Origin: Elymus sibiricus
Lineage: Eukaryota; Streptophyta; Magnoliopsida; Poales; Poaceae
DNA: 64,000 nt
Reading direction: 5' to 3'
Assembly: GCA_039707655.1 (NCBI GenBank)
Contig: CM077667.1
Span: forward strand, 59,053,628-59,117,627
Part shown: positions 1-11,114 of the stretch, piece by piece
Position numbering within the stretch: position 1 is the first letter of the stretch
Layout of the letters: the number at the start of each line of letters is the position of its first letter
Notes under the pieces: generated by a model
The model's input: only the letters and a program-made list of their open reading frames with translations
Told to the model about the DNA's origin: nothing
Databases searched by the model: none
Position numbers and translations under genes: made by a program

Positions 1-360
1 GGCGTAGAAAAGCCGTCGACGTAGCTACAACTATCCCGACGGTCTCTGCCGGCATAAACGAGCCGTCGGCGTAGAAATGCCCTAGACAGCCCGGGGACGA
101 ACGTCGAGCTGACGACGTTAGAGCTACGCCGACGGCTTTGACAGCTGTCGTCGGCGTAGCTACGCCGACGGTTAAACCGTCGGCGTAGCCTTTGTCCACG
201 TCATCGATCCGCGGCACGTGCCACGTCATCGATCCGAGGCGCGTCTGTTGGGCGTCGCTGGTTCATCGCTACGCCGATGGTTAAACCGTCGGCGTAGTAT
301 TTGTCCACGTCATCGATCTGCTGCACGTGCCACGTCATCTATCCGAGGCGCGTCTGTTTA
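1..360. repeat. 5' subterminal repeats of the CACTA element
   Basis: Many copies of the half-site CTACGCCGACGG or its complement CCGTCGGCGTAG occur here, several as head-to-head pairs around a TTAAA centre (for example near 160-190 and 270-298). Two ~125-bp blocks, each with a palindrome followed by a TTTGTCCACGTCATCGATC segment, are direct repeats (about 165-250 and 265-350). In En/Spm such subterminal motifs bind the TNPA protein; that role is inferred here from position and symmetry. Confidence 0.85.
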
Positions 361-611
361 TCTGTTTTCTGATTTTTCCTGTTTTTAAGTTTTTATTATT
401 TTCCTAAATTAATTTTTGATTAACTTAAATGTGCCTTATCTAAACATAAACATATATAAATTATATATCGATTTGGTGTAGAATTTTCCATAGATTATGA
501 ATTGGTGGTTTGTATTTGTTTTCGAGTATGTTAGTAATGTGACCTCATGTTCTTTTGCATATAGGTCCCTATTTTGACAAGTTTTATATGTTTTTTACAA
601 GAATCTTGAAA
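361..611. other. AT-rich spacer inside the CACTA element
   Basis: This is an AT-rich stretch between the subterminal repeats and the tandem array. No coding frame, repeat or clear signal is visible. Confidence 0.6.
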
Positions 612-2840
612 GTGCTAGATCCGTCGGTCAACTGTGCCAGTGTTTGACACGGGACGGGGGACTTTCGGGGGTAGCTAGCGCTATGCCGCGAGGTCTTGCG
701 CTGGGCCCTCTTACACGTCCCGAAATGTGGTGGCGGGTGTAAGCACCCGGAACGCGGCTCCGTAGCGTGACCCCCATCACGGACGTCGCTGCCGCCGTCA
801 CACGAAGGATGGAAACGACCACGTCGGGTAGACACGGAGGGAATCTTGCGGTGGGTTGGGCCCGGACATTGATCCGAAGTGTACCTATGGGCTCGCCTAT
901 CACAGCCAGGTGGAAATGTCCCTCGGTCAAATCCCGTCCGGTGAAAGTCAAAGGGGTAGATCCGTCCGGTCAACAGTGTCAGGGTTAGACGGGACGGGGG
1001 ACCTGGAGGGGGGCTATGCCGCGAGGTCTTGCGCCAGGCCCTCTTACACGTGTGGAAGAGTGGTGATAGGTGTAAGCACCCGGCACGCGGCTCCGTACCG
1101 TGCCACCCATAACGGACGTCGCTGCCGTCGTCACACGGAGGGTGGAAACGGCCACGTCGGGTAAACACGGAGGGAATCTTGCGTTGGGTTGGGCCCGGAC
1201 CTTGATCCGAAGTGTACCTATGGGCTCGCCTATCACAGCCAGGTGGAAATGTCCCTCGGTCAAACCCCGTCCGGTGAAAGTCAAAGGGGTAGATCCGTCC
1301 GGTCAACAGTGTCATGGTTAGACGGGACGGAGGACCTGGAGGGGGGCTATGCCGCGAGGTCTTGCGCCAGGCCCTCTTACACGTGTGGAAGAGTGGCGAC
1401 AGGTGTAAGCACCCGGCACGCGGCTCCGTAGCGTGCCCCCCATCACGGACGTCGCTGCCGCCGTCACACGGAGGGTGGAAACGGCCACGTTGGGTAGACA
1501 CGAAGGGCATCTTGCGGTGGGTTGGGCCCGGACCTTGATCCAAAGTGTACCTATGGGCTCGCCTATCACAGCCAGGTGAAACTGTCCCTCGGTCAAACCC
1601 CGTCCAGTGAAAGTCAAAGGGGTAGATCCATCCGGTCAACAGTGTCAGAGTTAGACCGGACGGGGTACTTGGGGGGTGGTGGCAATGCCGCCAGGTCTTG
1701 CCCTGGGCCCTCTTACGCGTCTGGAATGTGGTGGCGGGTGCAAACAACCGGCACGCGTCTCCGGAGTGTGACCCTCTTCACGGACGGCGCTGCCGCCGGC
1801 ACCTGGAGGGGGGAAACGGTGGCATCGGGTCAATACCAAGGGAATCTTGCGATGGGTTGGGCCCGGACCTTGTGCTAGGATGTTGCTATGGGCTAGCCTA
1901 TCACAGCCAGGTGAAAATGTCCCTCGGTCAAACCCCGTCCGGTGAAAGTCAAAGGGGTAGATCCGTCCGGTCAACAGTGCCAGGGTTAGACGGGACGGGG
2001 TACTTGGGGGTTGGCAATGCCACCAGGTCTTGCGCTGGGCCCTCTTATACGTGTGGAAGTGTGGTGGCAGCTGTAAGCACCCGGCACGCGGCTCCGTAGC
2101 ATGACCCCCCTCACGGACGTCCTTGCCGCCGTCACACGGAGGGTGGAAACGGCCACGTCGGGGAGACACGGGGGGAATCTTGCAGTGGGTTGGGCCCGGA
2201 CCTTGATCCGAAGTGTACATATGAGCTGGTCTATCACAGCGAGGTGGAAATGTCCCTCGGTCAAACCCCGTCCAGTGAAAGTCAAAGTGGTAAATCCGTT
2301 CAGTCAACAATGTCAGGGTTAGACGAGACGGGGGACCTGGGGGGTGGCAATGCCGCCAGGTCTTGCGCTGGGCCCTCTTATACGTCTGGAAGTGTGGTGG
2401 TAGGTGTAAGCACCCGGCACGCGGCTCCGTAGCGTGACCCTCCTCACGGACGTCGTTGCCGCCGTCACACGGCAGGTGGAAACGGCCATGTCGGGGAGAC
2501 ACGGGGGGAATCTTGCGGTGGGTTGGGCCCGGACCTTGATCCGAAGTGTACCTATGAGCTGGCCTATCACAACCAGGTGGAAATGTCCCTCGGTCAAAAC
2601 CCGTCCGGTGAAAGTCAAAGGGGTAGATTCGTTCGGTGAACAATGTCAGGGTTAGACGGGACGGGGTACTTGGGGGGTAGCGATGCCGCCAGGTCTTGCG
2701 CTGGGCCCTCTTACACGTCTGTAAGTGTGGTGGAAGGTGCAAGCACGCGGCACGCGGGTCCGTAGTGTGACCCCCCTTGCGGACGTCGTCGCTGCCATCA
2801 CACGGAGGGCGGAAACGACAACGTTGGGGAGACACGAAGG
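612..2840. repeat. ~333-bp tandem repeat array (about 6.7 units) inside the CACTA element
   Basis: Units starting at the landmark ATGCCGCGAGG or ATGCCGCCAGG recur near 683, 1016, 1350, 1685, 2018, 2351 and 2685, giving a period of 332-337 bp. Each unit contains a GTAAGCACCCGG segment, a CACGGACGTC segment and a GGTCAAACCCCGTCC segment in the same order. Because 333 is divisible by three, long open frames run through the array on both strands; these are by-products of the period and are not called as genes. Internal GC-rich arrays of this kind are common in large grass CACTA elements. Units differ by scattered substitutions, and the joint near 1650-1685 has a different length. Confidence 0.92.
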
Positions 2841-2980
2841 AATGTAGTTTGTTTTTTAACACTCATACACATGTATATCATGTACGTATGTGTAATAAAT
2901 AAACAAAGTATAATCCTAAAAAAGTATCTGAAATAACCCTGAACAAAGTATAAAAAGTAATTAAAATATGAAATATATAT

Positions 2981-3005
2981 GCCGACGGTTAAACCGTCGG
3001 CGTAG
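2981..3005. repeat. Isolated internal copy of the CACTA palindrome
   Basis: A perfect GCCGACGG/CCGTCGGC pair around TTAAA, followed by GTAG, sits 2.6 kb inside the subterminal zone and directly upstream of a pyrimidine-rich promoter-like stretch. It matches the terminal palindromes exactly. Its position suggests that the protein binding the ends could also bind next to the transposase promoter; this is inference. Confidence 0.8.
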
Positions 3006-3049
3006 CTCCACCTTATCCACTAACCTTATCCCCTCCCACGTGCTCTCCA

Positions 3050-3475
3050 CCACTTATCTCTCTCTCCCTCCCAGCGCCCGACCCCCCTCACCCCCCGCGC
3101 CGCCGCCGTCGCCCGCCCCCACGCCGGCTAGCCCCGGCTCCGGCTGGCCCCGCCGTCGCCCCTGGCCCCTCCCCCCGGCCCGCTGTCGCCCCGGCCCCCT
3201 CCTCCCGCCCCGCGCGCCGTCGCCCCCGACCCCCTCCTCCCGCCCCGCCGTCGCCCCCGGTCGACTCCTCCCACCCCACCGCCGCCTCCGCCGTCGCCCC
3301 CGGCTCCCTCCTTCCGCCCCACCGCCACCTCCGTCGTCGCCCCCGGCCCCCTCCTCCCGCCACACCGCCGCCTCCGCCGTCGCCCCCGGCCCCTCCTCAC
3401 GCCCCACCATCGCCCCGGCCCCCTCCTCCCGCCCCACCGCCCGCCGGCATGCTGCCTCCCCTCGGTGAGCTCCCC
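3050..3475 (+). promoter_or_regulatory. C-rich low-complexity leader upstream of the transposase gene
   Basis: The sequence begins with a CT-rich run (CTCTCTCCCTCCC) and continues as ~400 bp of CCG/CCC-rich DNA ending at CTCGGTGAGCTC, where GGTGAG could be a splice donor. It would translate as a proline-rich peptide, but composition alone explains that. I read it as a probable 5' untranslated first exon with a following intron, since the transposase start lies about 940 bp downstream. Transcription start not determined. Confidence 0.35.
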
Positions 3476-3997
3476 CACCACCTTGCTCACTTTTTTTTGT
3501 TTAGTGCAATTTTAATAGATAGATAGAATTTGTATTGTGTAGATAGATTGATAGATGGATAGATGGATAGATTGATGATGAATGTATTGGTCTACATGAT
3601 GAATATATATGACATGATGAATATATTGTTAGTGTTGTTAGTTTTTTTGGTCTACATGATGGTGTTGCTACAAAATAATGATGAAACTTTAAATGGATGA
3701 ATTTATTTTGTATTGCTCATCTAGTAAATAAATCTATGAAGGCATTAGTCCGTGATCTAAGTTTTTGACAGTTGATGATCTAAGTTTATTTGTCGGTAAA
3801 ATTTACAGGCTTAGTGGTGTTGCATATCTTTGGATTTATCGTCGTCAAAGGCATTGGTCCGTGATCTCGTCGCTGTTTGACTACTTCCTCTACAGCCGAG
3901 GGTGAGCTAAGAATCCATCTTAATAATCATGTCACTAGATTTTCTTTTCACGTCAAGTCGCGTAACCTAGGCGTCTCCCGTCCGAAATGGTTGCATG
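3476..3997. other. AT-rich probable intron or leader with GATA-type microsatellite
   Basis: AT-rich DNA with a short GATAGATGGATAGAT repeat at about 3518-3580 and no coding frame. It may be an intron between the C-rich leader and the transposase open frame. Confidence 0.4.
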
Positions 3998-4027
3998 GAT
4001 AAATATGCATTCAATTGCATATTTATC
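3998..4027. repeat. Short perfect hairpin (12-bp arms)
   Basis: GATAAATATGCA at 3998-4009 and TGCATATTTATC at 4016-4027 are perfect inverted repeats around a 6-nt loop. It lies 41 bp upstream of the much longer hairpin at 4069. Confidence 0.85.
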
Positions 4028-4068
4028 ACCGCAATTGTTTCGGATTGTCCAGCGTTTTCCACGGACAG

Positions 4069-4278
4069 CCCGAGGATGTGTAGATTGGGTACGTTTTCCA
4101 TGCTCTACCCCGTTCCAAGACAGGATTTCGGCGGCGCCTCCCCGTTGTTCTCCGGATGCACATTCTCTCGGATTTTTGCCGAGACGTGTATCTGGAGAAC
4201 AGCGGGGAGGTGCTGCCGAAATTTTGTCTCGGAACGGGGTAGAGCATGGAGAACGTACTCAATCTACACATCCTCGGG
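4069..4278. repeat. Long near-perfect inverted repeat (hairpin) upstream of the transposase
   Basis: The left arm starting CCCGAGGATGTGTAGATT (4069) pairs with the right arm ending AATCTACACATCCTCGGG (4278). Pairing continues through CATGCTCTACCCCGTTCC, CGGCGGCGCCTCCCC and TTCTCCGGATGCAC, down to CTCGG/CCGAG around a 7-nt loop near 4174. Only scattered mismatches interrupt about 100 bp per arm. As RNA this would form one long foldback in the leader of the transposase transcript, of a size suited to Dicer-like processing. Production of small RNA is inference. Confidence 0.88.
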
Positions 4279-4413
4279 TGGGATTAGGACCCTCTTTACC
4301 TATTAGAGATGTAGGTGGATTCAGTGCCATCAACGCGGTAGAAAATAAATATTTGATGTGATTAATTCAAATGAAATCTTAATTTTGTTGTGTGGCTCCC
4401 AATAAAGCAGAGG

Positions 4414-7400
4414 ATGGCAGATAATCAGTGGATGTATAATGGTTTTACCCGTGGGAATCGAGTAACATCAGAGTGGATTTCCAAAACCGATGTGTTTTTG
4501 AGGGAGACATTCCGTGGTCCAATGAGAATGATCCCACATTGCCCGTGTGCGAGATGTGGCAGACGTCACTCTAAAGGCAAGGACGAAATGACCTTGCACC
4601 TTCGCACGTACGGATATATGAAAAACTTTGACATGCCGATAAACTTTGCCGAGCGGGACCGTGGTAGAGAGGAGGTGATGCGGCAACGCATCGGTGGTTA
4701 TGTGGACGACGGGGTCAGAGACATGCTAGATGATGTCATTACTGCAGAGGCGACACATGCGACACCTTCAGAGAATGAACCAGAGGAGCCGGAGGAGCCG
4801 GGGGAGCCAGAGGAGCCGGAGGCAACCGCAAAGTCCTTCTTGGAGATCTTGGCTTCATCAAATAAGCCTCTTTATGCGGGTGCCAAACTCTCTCAGCTAG
4901 ATGCCATCTCGCAACTGATGGCAGTTAAGGCTGAGTACGGCTGTAGCCAAGCTTGCATCAAAGCATTTCTGGGAGTATGGGCTAACAGCCTTCCCGATGG
5001 TCATGAACTGCCGGAAAGCATGTACGCCACAAAGAAAATCATGAAGACACTCTCTATGGATTATGAGAAAATACATGTCTGTCCGAAGAATTGCCTTTTG
5101 TTTAGGCACGAGTATGCGGATGACAAGTATTGTAGGAAGTGCGGTTCCTCTCGGTACCTTGAGGTGGTCGGTAAGGATGGTCAAAAGAGGCAGCTACGCA
5201 TCCCCGCAAAGGTTCTTCGATATCTTCATTTAATAGAAAGACTGCAGCGCCTTTTCATCACGGAGGAGTCTGCCAAAATGATGAAGTGGCACAAGCAAGG
5301 GAAAAGGTACCATACAAATAAAATCGTACATCCATCGGGAGGTGAAGCATGGAAGTCATTCGATAAAGAATACCCCGAGGAAGCAGCCGAGGATGGGAAT
5401 GTCAGAGTTGCAATAACAGGTGATGGGGTCAATCCATATGGTATGTCGTCCAATTCATACAGCTGCTGGCCCGTGTTTGTTATTCCGCTCAATCTCCCTC
5501 CCGGTGTCCTAATGCAACGCAACACCATGTTCTTGTCGCTGATCATTCCAAGGCCTGAATACCCGGGGAAGAATTTGGCAGTGTTTATGCAGCCGCTGGT
5601 GGATGATTTGCACCATTCTTGGTACTTCCCAAGGTTGACATACGACCGACATCTGCAGAAAAATTTCTTGATGAAAGTTTGGTTGATGTATTGCATGCAT
5701 GACTTTCCCGGCTATGCCCTATTCTGCGGATGGTGTACAAGTGGTAACATGCCATGCCCAGTTTGCATGCAGGCTCTACATTTTATTTGGCTGCAGAAGG
5801 GTCGCAAGTATGTAGCCTTTGACCAGCACCGCCAGTTCCTCCCTCCAGACCATCCAGACAGGAAAGACAAGAAGAACTTCACGAAAGGTCGGGTTGTCCA
5901 TGAAGTAAACGAGATTCCAACATTTTCGAGGGCAGATGTTCTTGCTCAGCTAAAAGCTCTCAAGCCTGAAGTCAAAGGGAAAGGCAAAGGGAAACGCTTC
6001 GAGGGACATGGTGAGACGCACAACTGGACTCACATTAGCCCATTCACGAAGTTTCCCTATTTCAAGGACCTCAAACTTCCTTATAACATCGATGTGATGC
6101 ACATCGAAAAGAATGTCGCAGAGTCCCTTTTTCGCACGATCCTCAACATTCCTGATAAGACAAAGGATAACGTTCAAGCTAGAGCCGATCAAGAAAAAAT
6201 TTGTGATAGACCACATCTAAACATGCAACCTCCCACAGGCGGTCGAAAAAACTGGTTCAAGCGAGAGGCTGACTTCGTCCTTAAACCGCCAAAAAAGAAG
6301 GAGGTACTTATGTGGCTCAAACACATTGTGAAGTTCACTGATGGTTATGCATCGAATATAAGTAATGGAGTCAATCTTTCAACGGGCAAAGTTAACGGGC
6401 TCAAGAGTCATGACTATCATGTATGGATTGAGCGGTTAATGCCGGTGATGGTTCGAGGCTATGTCCCCGAGCGTGTCTGGCGAGTGCTTGCGGAGCTAAG
6501 CCATATCTTTCGCACGCTATGTGCTAAAGAAGTATGTCCCGAGGTGATTGGACAATTGCATAAGAAGGCACCGGAGTTGATATGCAAGCTAGAGAAGACC
6601 TTTCCGCTAGGCTTCTTTACTCCGATGACACATCTCATTTTGCACCTCGCGAAAGAGGTATTGTTGGGGGGCCCTATGCAGAATCGTTGGCAGTACGGCC
6701 CTGAGAGACAGAACAAGCATCTCCGAAAGAAATGTGGAAACAAAGCTAAGATTGAAGCTTCCATAGCTGAGGCAGTTATCCTTGGGGAGGTGTCAGACCT
6801 CAAGACATCGTACTATCCAGACCACGTTCCCAGTCTACATAATAAGGTGCCTCGATACAATACGGAAGAGCCCAAGTATAAACCCAAGCTCGATCTATTC
6901 AACGGGCAAGGTGGCAGGGCTGGGTGCTCGAAATCTTATAACATGCCAGAACAAGAGTGGGAGGACATCATGTTCTATGTCTTGCATAACATCAAGGAAG
7001 TTGAGGAGGAGTGGATGAGGTAGTACCACCACACCATTCCTTTATGTCTTGCACAACATCATGTTCTATCTTCTCTTAGTCTCGGCCTAAACACCGCTTT
7101 TCTTCTTTCAGTCAATTCATTTATGAGGAGTGGAAGGGAATGATTCATCCTACTCAGGCGGAGGCACTTACTCTTCTTCGGCATGAAAACCCTGGAAGGC
7201 AAAATTTTGTTGCTTGGTTCATGGCTAAAGTAATTTTTCACATTCCCCTATTAAATACCTAGTTGAACATTTACTAGTTAACCAAACTAATGCACCCAAC
7301 AATTTCAATTAAACTTGTAGGGAAAAGATCGGAACATATCTATGGATGACGAATTGAGATGGGTTTCCATGGGTTTTAACCCTTCGGTCATGACATGTGA

Positions 7401-8115
7401 AAAGTATGATGTGAATGGGTATCGCTTCCATACAGAGGAGCACCAGAACAACCGGCCTGATCCCAAAACTATAAATACTGGAGTGTACACCCCAGGTCAA
7501 AATGGAGTTCAGTATTACGGAAGGGTAGGAAAAATATACGAGCTTTCATTCAGTCGTGGCCGCGAAACCCTAAGTCTCCCTGTGTTCAAATGCCGATGGT
7601 TCGACCCAGTAAAGGGGCTGAGACATACGCCTTCCTATGGTTTGGTCGAAGTTAAACCATCAACCGTCTATGCTGGAGCCGATCTCTTTATTGCGGCTAC
7701 CCAAGCCACACAAGTTTATTATCTGCCTTACCCATGCCAGAAAGAGTACCTAAAGGGTTGGGAAGTTGTGTTCAAGGTGTCGCCACATAGTAAGCTACCG
7801 GACCCGAACGATGACCATTATTACAACATTAACCCCATGATGTACGAGGGAGTGTTCTTTCAAGAGCAACCCGATGATGATGATGATGTGGTCAGAAGCG
7901 ATTACGCTGACTCCTTGGGTGATGATGATGTGGATCCAAACGATGACGATGCACAGAATGATGGTGAGACCATTGTTAATGAAAAAGACATACTTATGCT
8001 AGAAAAGTTGTTAAATGAAGACGATGACGACGAGGAAGAGCCTCCACCTCCGTCCGACAATGAAGATGATATGTGTGATAGTGATAGTGACAGTGATGAT
8101 TCGTATGGGTCCTAG
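4414..8115 (+). CDS. TNP2-type CACTA transposase, open across two inferred introns
   Basis: This protein cuts and joins the ends of the CACTA element. Inferred exons are 4414-7019, 7112-7229 and 7321-8115, with introns GTAGTA...TTTCAG and GTAATT...TTGTAG. The joined length is 3519 nt (1172 residues plus stop), with phase kept at both joints. Order of parts: a transposase-associated N-terminal domain with the CPCARC cysteine pattern (residues ~15-85), the transposase_21/TNP2 core, a DUF4218-type segment (~670-790), and after the introns a DUF4216-type domain with an acidic Asp/Glu tail. Candidate catalytic aspartates are D337 in GDGVNPY and D560 in NIDVMHIEKN. The ATG at 4414 is chosen because MADNQWMY resembles the start of this family; the short in-frame extension upstream lacks an ATG. 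No stop or frameshift is seen, so the gene may be functional. Exon limits are by eye. Confidence 0.88.
7020..7111 (+). other. Inferred intron 1 of the TNP2 transposase
   Basis: The frame meets a stop at 7021, but GTAGTA at 7020 fits a donor and TTCTTTCAG ending at 7111 fits an acceptor. The next exon continues in phase with a segment (QFIYEEWKGMIHPTQ) typical of the family after the DUF4218 region. Confidence 0.7.
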
Positions 8116-8249
8116 TAGATGTACGTTTCATGTCTTTTTACTATGGTTTATTAATATGCTTATTTATCAATGCCTTTTTTCTATGGTTTTTTTCTTCATT
8201 ATTATTATACTAATTGTTTATTCTCTTTTCAATGCAGGTTTGCTAAGCA
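8116..8249 (+). other. Spacer between the two CACTA genes with a 3' splice-acceptor-like end
   Basis: A T-rich stretch ending TTTTCAATGCAG at 8236 lies just before the start codon of the second gene. In En/Spm the two proteins come from alternatively spliced forms of one transcript. The acceptor here suggests the second coding frame may be reached from an upstream exon in the same way; the donor was not identified. Confidence 0.4.
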
Positions 8250-10850
8250 TGGGCAAGGGCAAGGCCGATGGCATGGGTTTACTAAGCAAACTCACATCGA
8301 TTAGTAGTCGGAGTGGTCGAGCCCGTACTGTTCCGTCTCGACTACTTGAGGATGCCTCCTCACAGGGAGGTCTGGGGAGAGGTGCCCCTAAAGGTGGAGG
8401 GGTGCGGGGAGAGCCACTAGAGGTGGAGGGGGTGCGGGGAGAGCCCCTAGAGATGGAGGGGGTGCGGGGAGAGCCCCTAGAGATGGAGGGGGTGCGGGGA
8501 GAGCCCCTAGGGCGGGGTCGGGGCCAGAAACAACGCTCCCTCACCGACTTAGGGGTGTCATTTACAAGGTCCTCCTGTAGTGAGGTACCCTCCTCTAGTG
8601 AGAGACCCTCCTCTAGTGAGGTACCCTCTACTGAGGAGGAGGAGCTTCGCGAGGAGGTTAAGGAGGAGGAGGAGGAGTTTCGCGGGGAGTTTGAGGAGGA
8701 GGAGGAGGAGGAGGTTGGTGGTGGCAGGGAGGGGGAGGAGGTTGGTGGTGGCAGGGAGGGCGAGGAGGTTTGTGGTGGCAGGGAGGGGGAGGAGGTTGGT
8801 GGTGGCAGGGAGGGTGGTGGCAACAAGGGGTGGCTGCATGGTCGTGCAAGACCCCCCCCCCCCCCGAACCTGATACCGAGGAGCAGAAGTGGATCATTAC
8901 GCCAGTGGGGAAAGAGTAAGTGCCCCTTAATCATATTTTAATTCTTTTGCTTGTAAACATGCTCATATTTTCTATCTTTTGTAGGGGCTGGCAAGTTGCT
9001 CCAAAAGTCCGTGTTCCAAACGTTATCCTCACTATCTTGCTGAAGGAATATTGGCCGGGGTTGTTCGCTCCGGACCCAGTCAGGCACCCGAAGCGCCTGG
9101 TTTTGGCCATGACCTGGGACCACTACGAAGCGGCTCCCCATGCGGACTATGTGACACATGCTAAGGCCGTGAAAACAAATTTTTGGGTAAGTTCTCTTCT
9201 GAAGCATGAGTCTTGAGTTTCGTCCATAGTTTATCATCGAACGGTTTAACTCATGGCTTCTTCCATTCTGTTTTTATGAATAACTGTAGAAATACTATCG
9301 AGTTCTTGAGGAGAACAAGCTCATAGCCGACAAGTTGTTTCAGAGCGCTGCGAGGAAGCAGGCCCGCCAGATGCAGTACGAGGTGCGCTGGGTAGCCATC
9401 TCGCAATATTATTACAACTACCGTAACATGAAGATGCCCATGGAATTCGCACGGGAGGAGCAGCTTACCTTGACTAGGGAGCAATACCTGTTGGTAAGTA
9501 TAACAGACTTTTCATTCCGATGTTTGTGGTAAATTTCATTGTTTCGTGTCGACATGCCATTATGCTTTCATTATGTAGGCGTGTCCTGGTTGGTGTTATG
9601 GAAAAAGGGAATCATGGGCGACATTGGTTGATAAGTGGCTCGGTGATGATGAAAAGTTGGCTGCTAAAAGCATCCAAAACCGGGCTAATCGAGGGACTGA
9701 CGGAACACATTGTCAGGGAAACTGGAACCACTGGAGCCACAAGAAAGTTCAGGTATATCTATGTACATGAAACATTCTTCTTCTTCTATGTATGACTAAC
9801 CTCTGTTTGGTGGTGTTTGGTGGTGCAGGAGGAGAAATTGAAGCGGCCGCTCTGAGACATGGAGGCGTGGGAGATAGCCCATGTGCGGACTAAGCCCAAG
9901 GATGGCAAGGGCAAGTACTACGGCGAGTCCGGCAAGCACCTTGAGACCTACAAGGAATTGTATCTGGGGTACAATCCTGACACACCTGACCCCATAAAAG
10001 AGGCTACAGACGACAGGGCGGTGGTCGGCATAGGGCCGAAGAGTCATGGTCGGCAGGCAGTTCTGGATGCTGTGGTCACTCCTTCTATCTCCTACACACA
10101 ACTTCGAGTTACCAACCCGAGCCTGAGCTCGCACACGAGCACGACCCGTGCTCACTCAGAGTCCCTCCTAGCCCAGCAACACTCTGTAAGGATTTTCCCT
10201 CTTATCTTCCTTTTTTCTCACTTTATTTTCCACATCGAGATGTTTTTATGAGTTTCATCATGTCATATTGTAGGCCTTCATGGAGTACACACGTCAGGAG
10301 ACCATGGCGTGGAACGCGAGAGCTACAGCAGTCGCGGACCACAGCAGTCGCATGATGAAGGTTAGTTTAGCCCCTTTCATTTGACTTTCACATTTGCACT
10401 TTCATTTCTTCTGACCTTCGTGTTTTCTTGCTCAACTAACATGCAGCTCGTTTTTGACTCCTTGGCGGACGGCACGGTTCCTGTAATGGAACCACCACCA
10501 CCACCTGCTGGACCACAACCAGTGCTGCCTACGTTTGAAGAATTTCTGGCACAACGTTGTCCGACTCCGGTTTGTACATCCCCAAACTATTCAACCATTA
10601 CTTATCATTTATTCAACACAATCATATATCTCTTTAACATCTCTTTTCAAACATGCAGGGAACCGGTGGATCATCCATTGGTGGTGGTGCCAATCATGGC
10701 ATCACTCTCGAGTCACGGAGCCCGATCACTCCGATCCACCGAGGTGGCGGCGGTGGCGGTCTTGACGGTAGCGATGCCGGTAGCAGTGATGACCTTGGCT
10801 TTGGCGGTCTTGGCGGTGACGAACTTGGTGGTGGATGTCCTAGCGCTTAA
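8250..10850 (+). pseudogene. TNPA-like (plant transposase, Ptta/En/Spm family) gene, eight inferred exons, two lesions
   Basis: This is the accessory protein of CACTA elements, expected to bind the subterminal repeats. Exons by eye: 8250-8915, 8985-9186, 9290-9493, 9579-9752, 9829-10185, 10274-10360, 10447-10569 and 10659-10850, nearly all with GTAAG-type donors and TGCAG/TGTAG acceptors. Exon 1 encodes a low-complexity region with four VRGEPLE-type repeats and a Glu/Gly-rich stretch. Exons 2-5 hold the recognisable Transposase_24-like core (VRVPNVILTI, WDHYEAAPHADYV, NRANRG). The last exons are Pro- then Gly-rich. Two breaks: the frame before and after the C14 run at 8852-8865 differs by one base, and a TGA at 9853-9855 interrupts exon 5. 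The summed exon length is one base over a multiple of three, consistent with one extra C. The C-run could be an assembly error; the TGA is better supported. Confidence 0.78.
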
Positions 10851-11110
10851 GCCTCTGGGTGCTGGTGGTGGTGACTTGTATCTTATATGCATCTATATTA
10901 TGGACTTATGTCGTGTTGTTCGACTTATATTGTGTTGTTTCGACGTATGTTTTGTTGATTCCACTTATGTTGTGATGATAATACTTATGTTGTGGTGATA
11001 ATGATGTGGATCTGTGATATATATATATATATACTGTTTATTATCTGTGATATATTTGTGTATATTTGTGATGTATATTATCTGTAAATAAACAAAAAAT
11101 AAATAAACAG
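10851..11110. other. 3' untranslated/AT-rich tail of the CACTA gene unit
   Basis: Repeats of TTATGTTGTG followed by TATATATATATATA and other AT-rich sequence between the last coding exon and the 3' subterminal repeats. No frame is visible. A polyadenylation region is likely but no single signal stands out. Confidence 0.45.
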
Positions 11111-11114
11111 TAGA

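Noticed and set aside
584..2862. Long open frames (387 and 403 codons) on the minus strand
   Set aside because: They run through the 333-bp tandem array, are open because the period is a multiple of three, and show no domain; both strands are similarly open.
2968..3468. 166-codon proline-rich frame and overlapping Gly/Arg-rich minus frames
   Set aside because: Composition artefact of a CCG/CCC-rich stretch; better read as untranslated leader.
4069..4278. miR820 precursor
   Set aside because: The hairpin is in the right kind of element, but I do not see the miR820 core sequence in either arm, so the specific name is not supported.
8218..8934. Ser/Pro-rich frame on the minus strand
   Set aside because: Shadow of the Glu/Gly-rich exon of the TNPA-like gene.
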